From JBHJGM01 sp964405825 (GTDB lineage: Bacteria; Verrucomicrobiota; Verrucomicrobiia; Opitutales; JBHJGM01), in contig CAYOPI010000005.1 of assembly GCA_964405825.1 (NCBI GenBank), forward strand, positions 29,024-93,023: a DNA stretch of 64,000 nucleotides, read 5' to 3'. The translations under genes and the position numbers were made by a program. The notes beneath the pieces were generated by a model. That model ran no database searches, was not told where the DNA came from, and saw only the letters and a list, made by a program, of their open reading frames with translations. Within the stretch, counting starts at the first letter, position 1. The number at the start of each line of letters is the position of its first letter. Positions 59,836 to 64,000 of the stretch are shown here, piece by piece.

Positions 59836-60735
59836 TCACTGCACCAGGTAAAGCAGGACGGTCATCGTCAGGCCACTCATGAGGGTGGTCCAGAAGACCT
59901 GCTGGGCGGCGATCTCGGGGTCGACCCTGTATTGCAGGGCGAGCAGGTGGGTGTTGACCGCCACGGGGAGTCCGCCGACGGCCAGAAGAATGGCCGTGTT
60001 GCCGCCCAGATCCATCGGCCAGAGCGCGAGCAGTCCCCACATCAGCAGCGGCGAGACCAGCAGTCGAAGAGCCGTCACGGTGCCGACCTGGATCAGGTGG
60101 CTCTTCAGGTTGCAGCGCGCCAGCTGGATGCCGAGGGTCAGCAGCATGACCGGCACCAGACCGTCGGCCAGGTAGCGCACCGCGTTGCCCACGGGCCCCT
60201 GGATCGGTGGCAGGACCAGGGCCAGCAGGATCGCCCAAAGCACCGGCACTTTCGTGAGCGCCAGCAGTTGCCGGCCAAAGTGCACGCCACCGTCCCGGCC
60301 GTCACGCGCGAGCAGATAGATGCCCACGGTGAAGTTGGTGAAGTTCTGCACCATCAGCACGATGGCCATGACCGCCACGCCGCCGTCGCCAAAGAAAAGC
60401 TGGGCCAGCGGGATGCCGTAGTTGCCGGAGTTGTAGAAGATCACCCCAATGCGCGGGACGGAGGTTTTGCCGGAGAACCAGCGCTTGTTGAAGACCGCCC
60501 AGGCCAGGGCCACCAGCAGGAGCAGGTGCGCGAAGCACAGGGCGGCGATGCCCACGATGAGCGGACCCTCCAGGTCGCTGTCCTGAAGCTTCACAAAGAT
60601 CAGCGCCGGGACGAAGGCGTAGAAGTTGATCCGGTTGAGCGTCTCCAGATCCAGGGAGAAGGCCCGCTCCAGCAAGGCGCCCAGCCCGATCAGCAGAAAG
60701 ATCGGCAGGATGACACTGGCGAAGATGTCGACCAC
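59836..60735 (-). CDS. AEC family (auxin efflux carrier-like) transporter
   Basis: The 299-residue inner-membrane protein has about eight to ten hydrophobic helices and AEC family marks: FYAFVPALIFVKL, FYNSGNYGIPLAQLFFG and a C-terminal GGLPVAVNTHLLALQY. AEC carriers move organic acids or small amphipathic molecules. It follows the GH140-like gene by five bases, so it probably transports a product or substrate of that enzyme. It converges with the S74 protein gene, with six bases between. Confidence 0.88.
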   Translation of the reverse strand: MVDIFASVILPIFLLIGLGALLERAFSLDLETLNRINFYAFVPALIFVKLQDSDLEGPLIVGIAALCFAHLLLLVALAWAVFNKRWFSGKTSVPRIGVIFYNSGNYGIPLAQLFFGDGGVAVMAIVLMVQNFTNFTVGIYLLARDGRDGGVHFGRQLLALTKVPVLWAILLALVLPPIQGPVGNAVRYLADGLVPVMLLTLGIQLARCNLKSHLIQVGTVTALRLLVSPLLMWGLLALWPMDLGGNTAILLAVGGLPVAVNTHLLALQYRVDPEIAAQQVFWTTLMSGLTMTVLLYLVQ

Positions 60736-60740
60736 GAGTC

Positions 60741-62105
60741 CTAGATCTTGGCGTCGAGAATGATGAACGTGTCCAGGTCGCGATGCGGGACGACTGTAAA
60801 GGTGCCGGTGTTCTCGTAGTCGTAGTGGCTGGTGCGCTCACCGGTTTCGGGGTCAAAGAGCAAGACCTCGAAGGTGTCGCCCTTGAGGCCGCGCGTATCC
60901 AGGCAGACCGGCTGGCGCACGGGACAGTAGGCCATGATATAGCTGCCCTCGCGGCAATTCGCCACGCGAATGTGGGCAGCGGCGTCGCGGTTTTCCTGCT
61001 GCGAGTAGTCCTTGCCCACGCCGAGGAAGGAGGTCAGGGGGAGAAGCAACTGCTGCGCGGGCAAGCGGGTGAAGTAGCTGCGAGCCTGCAACTGTTCGAC
61101 AAGGTGGCGCAACTGACTGGAGCCGGGTGCGTCGAGCACCTCGCTCCACTGAGGCATTGCGTAGCGACCGTACACGTGGATGCGATCGCCTTTGCGGTAC
61201 ATTTGACGGATAGGTTCGCAGCCGTAGCCGAAGCCCGCTGCGCCGGCCAGCACCGAACGGTAGAGGCACTTGCGGATATCGTAGGCGCCGTAGAGCGGTT
61301 CCTCGGCGGGGTGGTCCTTCTCGCTCAACATCAGGAACATCGGGCTGCACTCGTAGTTGGACTCCAGGTTCAGGCAGGGCTTGGGCGGGTTGAGCCGGTA
61401 GAGGTGCTCAACGTAATTGTAATCGGCGATGTTGGGCCGGGCATGGCCGGATTGCATGGCGTTGAAGTCCAGCCAGTCGGCCGCGTGGAAGGAGTCCGAG
61501 ACGGAGGTGTCGTTGGGGTGAAACGTGATGAGGCGTTCGCCGCTGCCCCCGGAGCGGATGCCCGCGGCGATCGCGTGGACGATGTCGGCGTGGCCCTGGG
61601 TCTGGATGGGGCTGTCCCCGCCGAGGACCCAGATGACGTTCGGGCAATCGGACAGCGCATCGGAAAGGTGTCGACCATAGGCGTTGGCCTTGGGGGCATC
61701 CATGATGACCGGCCCGGCCGAGTTGGAGTGCTCGTTCCACTTGTCGCCCCAGGTGGGAAGCAAGCCCATGAAGAGATCATACTCTTGCGCGATCTTTACC
61801 ACCTGCTGGACATTCTCCAGCCAGGCCGGGTTCATCCGGACGGCCCGCATGTCCTCCTCGGAGGCGAAGGGCGTCACCCCGTAGGCGTTGGGGGAGTTCG
61901 GCGTGAAGAGGTCGCGGAAGACCACCGAGAGGATGACGGTGAAGCCCTTGCTCGCGCGATTCTCAAAGAGCTGGCGCACCTCGGTTTCGACCAGTTTGTT
62001 GAAGAGCAGCCAGGCGGTGTCGGCCAGCAGGAAAAAGGGCTGCCCCGTGTCGGTCTGGAAGAAATGACCGTCGGGACTGACATGAAGGCTGGAGGGTAGG
62101 GACAT
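60741..62105 (-). CDS. DUF4038/GH140-like glycoside hydrolase (apiosidase-like)
   Basis: The 454-residue protein has a TIM-barrel like that of DUF4038 proteins, which include GH140 apiosidases acting on rhamnogalacturonan II. Motifs are PFFLLADTAWLLF near the N-terminus, ILSVVFRD, NVIWVLGGD with a candidate catalytic aspartate, and LNLESNYE with a candidate glutamate. The C-terminal beta domain (about 370-454) is typical. No signal peptide is visible. It is preceded by a LuxR-type regulator and followed by an AEC transporter on the same strand. Apiose specificity is not proven by sequence alone. Confidence 0.85.
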   Translation of the reverse strand: MSLPSSLHVSPDGHFFQTDTGQPFFLLADTAWLLFNKLVETEVRQLFENRASKGFTVILSVVFRDLFTPNSPNAYGVTPFASEEDMRAVRMNPAWLENVQQVVKIAQEYDLFMGLLPTWGDKWNEHSNSAGPVIMDAPKANAYGRHLSDALSDCPNVIWVLGGDSPIQTQGHADIVHAIAAGIRSGGSGERLITFHPNDTSVSDSFHAADWLDFNAMQSGHARPNIADYNYVEHLYRLNPPKPCLNLESNYECSPMFLMLSEKDHPAEEPLYGAYDIRKCLYRSVLAGAAGFGYGCEPIRQMYRKGDRIHVYGRYAMPQWSEVLDAPGSSQLRHLVEQLQARSYFTRLPAQQLLLPLTSFLGVGKDYSQQENRDAAAHIRVANCREGSYIMAYCPVRQPVCLDTRGLKGDTFEVLLFDPETGERTSHYDYENTGTFTVVPHRDLDTFIILDAKI

Positions 62106-62176
62106 CCCCTGATTGCAACGGCCTTCACAACGGCAAGACAAGGCCGGACTGCCTTGCGCCAGATTCGCCAACTGGC

Positions 62177-63244
62177 TCAGAGCCGCGGCGATCGCCCGCG
62201 CCAGTGCAGTGCCAGCGCGACGCGGTTCTCCAGCTTGAGCTTCTCGAGGATATGCTCAACGTGCTTGGCGACGGTGCGGGGACTGATCCCCAGAATCGTT
62301 GCGATCTCGACGTTGGTCTTGCCCTGCGCGACCCAGTGGGCGACTTCGGCTTCGCGCTGGGTCAATTGCATGGGAGCTTCCGAGCCTGGTTCAACCAGCC
62401 GAAAATGTCCTTCAAAGCCGCGGACCTCCGCATTGGGGCGAAACTTCTCCAGGACCAGCTTGCGCCCGTTGCCCAGCCGCCACTCGGTGGTGGTTTTTCG
62501 GCTCGCCGCCATCTCGATCGCCCTTAGCCGCACGGCCTCGGGCAGCTTGTAAATACCGGCTGAGCCCATTCGTGCCTGGGCGATGGCTTCACCGCCGCCG
62601 GCCGAGGCGTGGTAGATCGCCCCGACATCGTCGAAGATGACCTGTCCGCCCCGCGAGGCGCGGCATTCGCGCCCGGTGCAGCGGCTGTGCACCCAGTCCT
62701 CGACCTTTGCGATCAGCGCACTGCGCAGATGCGTCACCGCGCTCAATGCATCGATGAAACGGGTTTCATCCTCGCTGAAGCCGCTGGTCTTGCGGACGAA
62801 GCAGCCGCCCGCCCAGACCCGCTCGACTGGCTCACTGTGGTGGATGATGACGTACGGACCGCCCAGCAGCTTGTACACGTGCTCGTACACTTCGAGGCCC
62901 TTGAAGTCGGGAATACTCATCTCCTGCTCGATGTTGGCGGTGAAGCGGCGCAGCTCGCCGGCCAGGGCCTCGGTTGCGTGCGGCAACTGGTGGTTGAACT
63001 CGTAGAGGTTGGCCCCGGCCTGCAGCACGTCTGAAGTGGGGCGGTCGCGGGCGGCGATCTCGTTGAAATTGGTCTCCAGGTCGTGCAGGGCATGCCCGCC
63101 GAAGTCGGCCCCGAGCATGTCAGTCACCTCGGTGGCCATGTACTGGCCAATCTGGCAGGTGGTCGTCAGCCGGCTGATCGTGGCGACGCACTCCGGCAGG
63201 CGCTGCAGGAGGTCTGGCCGAGGTCGCGTCTGCCAGGCTTTCAT
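62177..63244 (-). CDS. LuxR-type helix-turn-helix transcriptional regulator
   Basis: The 355-residue protein ends with a LuxR/GerE DNA-binding domain (about 294-345; LTQREAEVAHWVAQGKTN, ISPRTVAKHVEHILEKL). The N-terminal 280 residues have no recognised sensor domain. They include several cysteines (HSRCTGRECRASRGG) that could bind metal or respond to redox state. There is no receiver domain, so it is not a classical response regulator. It lies 71 bases upstream of the GH140-like gene on the same strand and may regulate it. Confidence 0.88.
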   Translation of the reverse strand: MKAWQTRPRPDLLQRLPECVATISRLTTTCQIGQYMATEVTDMLGADFGGHALHDLETNFNEIAARDRPTSDVLQAGANLYEFNHQLPHATEALAGELRRFTANIEQEMSIPDFKGLEVYEHVYKLLGGPYVIIHHSEPVERVWAGGCFVRKTSGFSEDETRFIDALSAVTHLRSALIAKVEDWVHSRCTGRECRASRGGQVIFDDVGAIYHASAGGGEAIAQARMGSAGIYKLPEAVRLRAIEMAASRKTTTEWRLGNGRKLVLEKFRPNAEVRGFEGHFRLVEPGSEAPMQLTQREAEVAHWVAQGKTNVEIATILGISPRTVAKHVEHILEKLKLENRVALALHWRGRSPRL

Positions 63245-63460
63245 CGGGTCGGTCTGAACGAGTAGGGCACGGCGGTCGGGCTGAGAGGAGGCCCATCACA
63301 CTGCCGCAGAAGATATCTAGACCGTGCGAGGAGATACTCCAGCCCAAACGCCCCCGTTGGAGGCAAATGTACGCACCTGTACGTATTCCTGGGCTTGAAG
63401 GCATCTGATAGGGTTATTGGGGACTAAGAAATGCACCTATACCCGCGTTTTTGTCTGACC

Positions 63461-63637
63461 ATGACCCAACAAGACCCGAACCAGACCGCAGCTGAGACTC
63501 ACCGAGTGATACAAATCAGCGTGCCCATGAAAATGATGACGGCCCTTGAGAGCCAGGCTAACATCCAGGGCAAGACGCTTGAGGAGTGGATCGCCGAAGT
63601 GATCTGCGAACTGGCTGAAGAAAGCCGCGAGGCCTAG
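63461..63637 (+). CDS. small ribbon-helix-helix-like protein
   Basis: The 58-residue protein has a short strand (HRVIQISVP) followed by two helices (MKMMTALESQANIQGK, TLEEWIAEVICELAEE), the outline of an Arc/MetJ ribbon-helix-helix DNA-binding dimer or an antitoxin. No toxin gene is adjacent. The start may be the ATG at 63431 instead, adding ten residues. Bases upstream include the direct repeat TGTACG...TGTACG near 63367-63384, a possible operator. It is divergent from the LuxR-type gene. Confidence 0.6.
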   Translation: MTQQDPNQTAAETHRVIQISVPMKMMTALESQANIQGKTLEEWIAEVICELAEESREA

Positions 63638-63673
63638 CTGCAACCAGTGCTTTCCCGGTTGCCGAGGTGCGCC

Positions 63674-64000
63674 TCAGCCCTTGAAGCGGGCGAGGTCGAT
63701 ATTGTACTTGCGCACACGCAGGCCGATCTTGCGCTCGGTCAGGCCGAGGCGACGGGCGGCTTCGGCCATGTTGGAGGAAGTTTCCTTGAGCGTGTCGACG
63801 ATCATCTCCCGCTCCAGAGCGATGATGGCGTCGTCGAGGGTAGGGCGTTCGCGGCGTTCCTGAGAGGTTTTCTTCTGTAGTGTCGGCGGGAGGTGATGCG
63901 CTTTGATCGACTGCCCCTTGGCCAGCAGGACCGCACGCTCGATGCAATTCTCCAACTCGCGGACGTTGCCCGGCCAGTGATAGTCACTCAGATACTCGAT
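63674..64000 (-). CDS. sigma-54-dependent Fis-family regulator (partial, N-terminus cut by window edge)
   Basis: The visible 108 residues are the C-terminal end of an enhancer-binding protein. They start inside the AAA+ domain with the motif WPGNVRELEN. A linker and a Fis-type helix-turn-helix follow (SSNMAEAARRLGLTERKIGLRVRKYNID in outline). Such proteins drive RNA polymerase with sigma-54. The N-terminal sensor lies outside the window, so the signal is unknown. The frame is open at base 64000. Confidence 0.92.
   Translation of the reverse strand: MEYLSDYHWPGNVRELENCIERAVLLAKGQSIKAHHLPPTLQKKTSQERRERPTLDDAIIALEREMIVDTLKETSSNMAEAARRLGLTERKIGLRVRKYNIDLARFKG

Overview
The window is GC-rich, gene-dense bacterial chromosome. 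I infer a Verrucomicrobiota member, probably Opitutae-like. The reasons are a PEP-CTERM exported protein, several sulfatases, an SHD1-domain secreted protein, a DUF4038/apiosidase-like hydrolase, many Gfo/Idh/MocA and TIM-barrel sugar enzymes, and a meso-DAP type asd gene. This rests on gene content only; there is no rRNA in the window. I saw no transposase, prophage or CRISPR array.

Region 1 (1-20.8 kb) is mostly housekeeping: DAHP synthase (cut by the left edge), a YgfZ-type protein, HU, galactokinase, an SDR, a UGT-type glycosyltransferase, a nucleotidyltransferase, a TPR protein with a PP2C phosphatase, a DinG/XPD-type helicase, a soluble PAS histidine kinase, an L,D-transpeptidase back to back with asd, a PEP-CTERM protein, and a PhoD-like phosphatase. 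Then tRNA-Val(UAC) abuts ilvN, followed by ilvC, hemC, a cobA-hemD fusion and trpF.

Region 2 (20.8-35.6 kb) is the most interesting part. A minus-strand operon (30899 to 24236) encodes a corrinoid protein, a UroD/MtaA-type methyltransferase fused to a thioredoxin domain, a CobW-type GTPase, a second UroD-type methyltransferase with an HxCG zinc motif, a DUF1638 protein, and a RACo-like corrinoid reductive activase. It is flanked by two more UroD-family genes (23240 and 31306), a truncated fifth copy (30944-31198), three sulfatases and a phytanoyl-CoA-type dioxygenase. Together they look like a self-contained corrinoid-dependent methyl-transfer (demethylation) module, possibly acting on methylated substrates released from sulfated or decorated carbohydrates. 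The substrate and the final methyl acceptor are not visible here.

Region 3 (35.6-62.1 kb) is carbohydrate utilisation. It holds oxidoreductases, a sugar isomerase-like protein, a sulfatase in an operon with a very large MFS transporter carrying a roughly 440-residue insert, GH43, an (alpha/alpha)6-type hydrolase, an epimerase, AraC and LuxR regulators, an AEC transporter and a GH140-like hydrolase. Within it lie phosphonopyruvate decarboxylase and 2-aminoethylphosphonate transaminase, without PEP mutase, directly downstream of a broken carbohydrate-binding gene. A 1181-residue secreted protein combines YadA-head-like repeats with a C-terminal S74 self-cleaving chaperone.

The right end (63.4-64.0 kb) holds a small ribbon-helix-helix-like protein and the C-terminus of a sigma-54-dependent regulator cut by the window edge.
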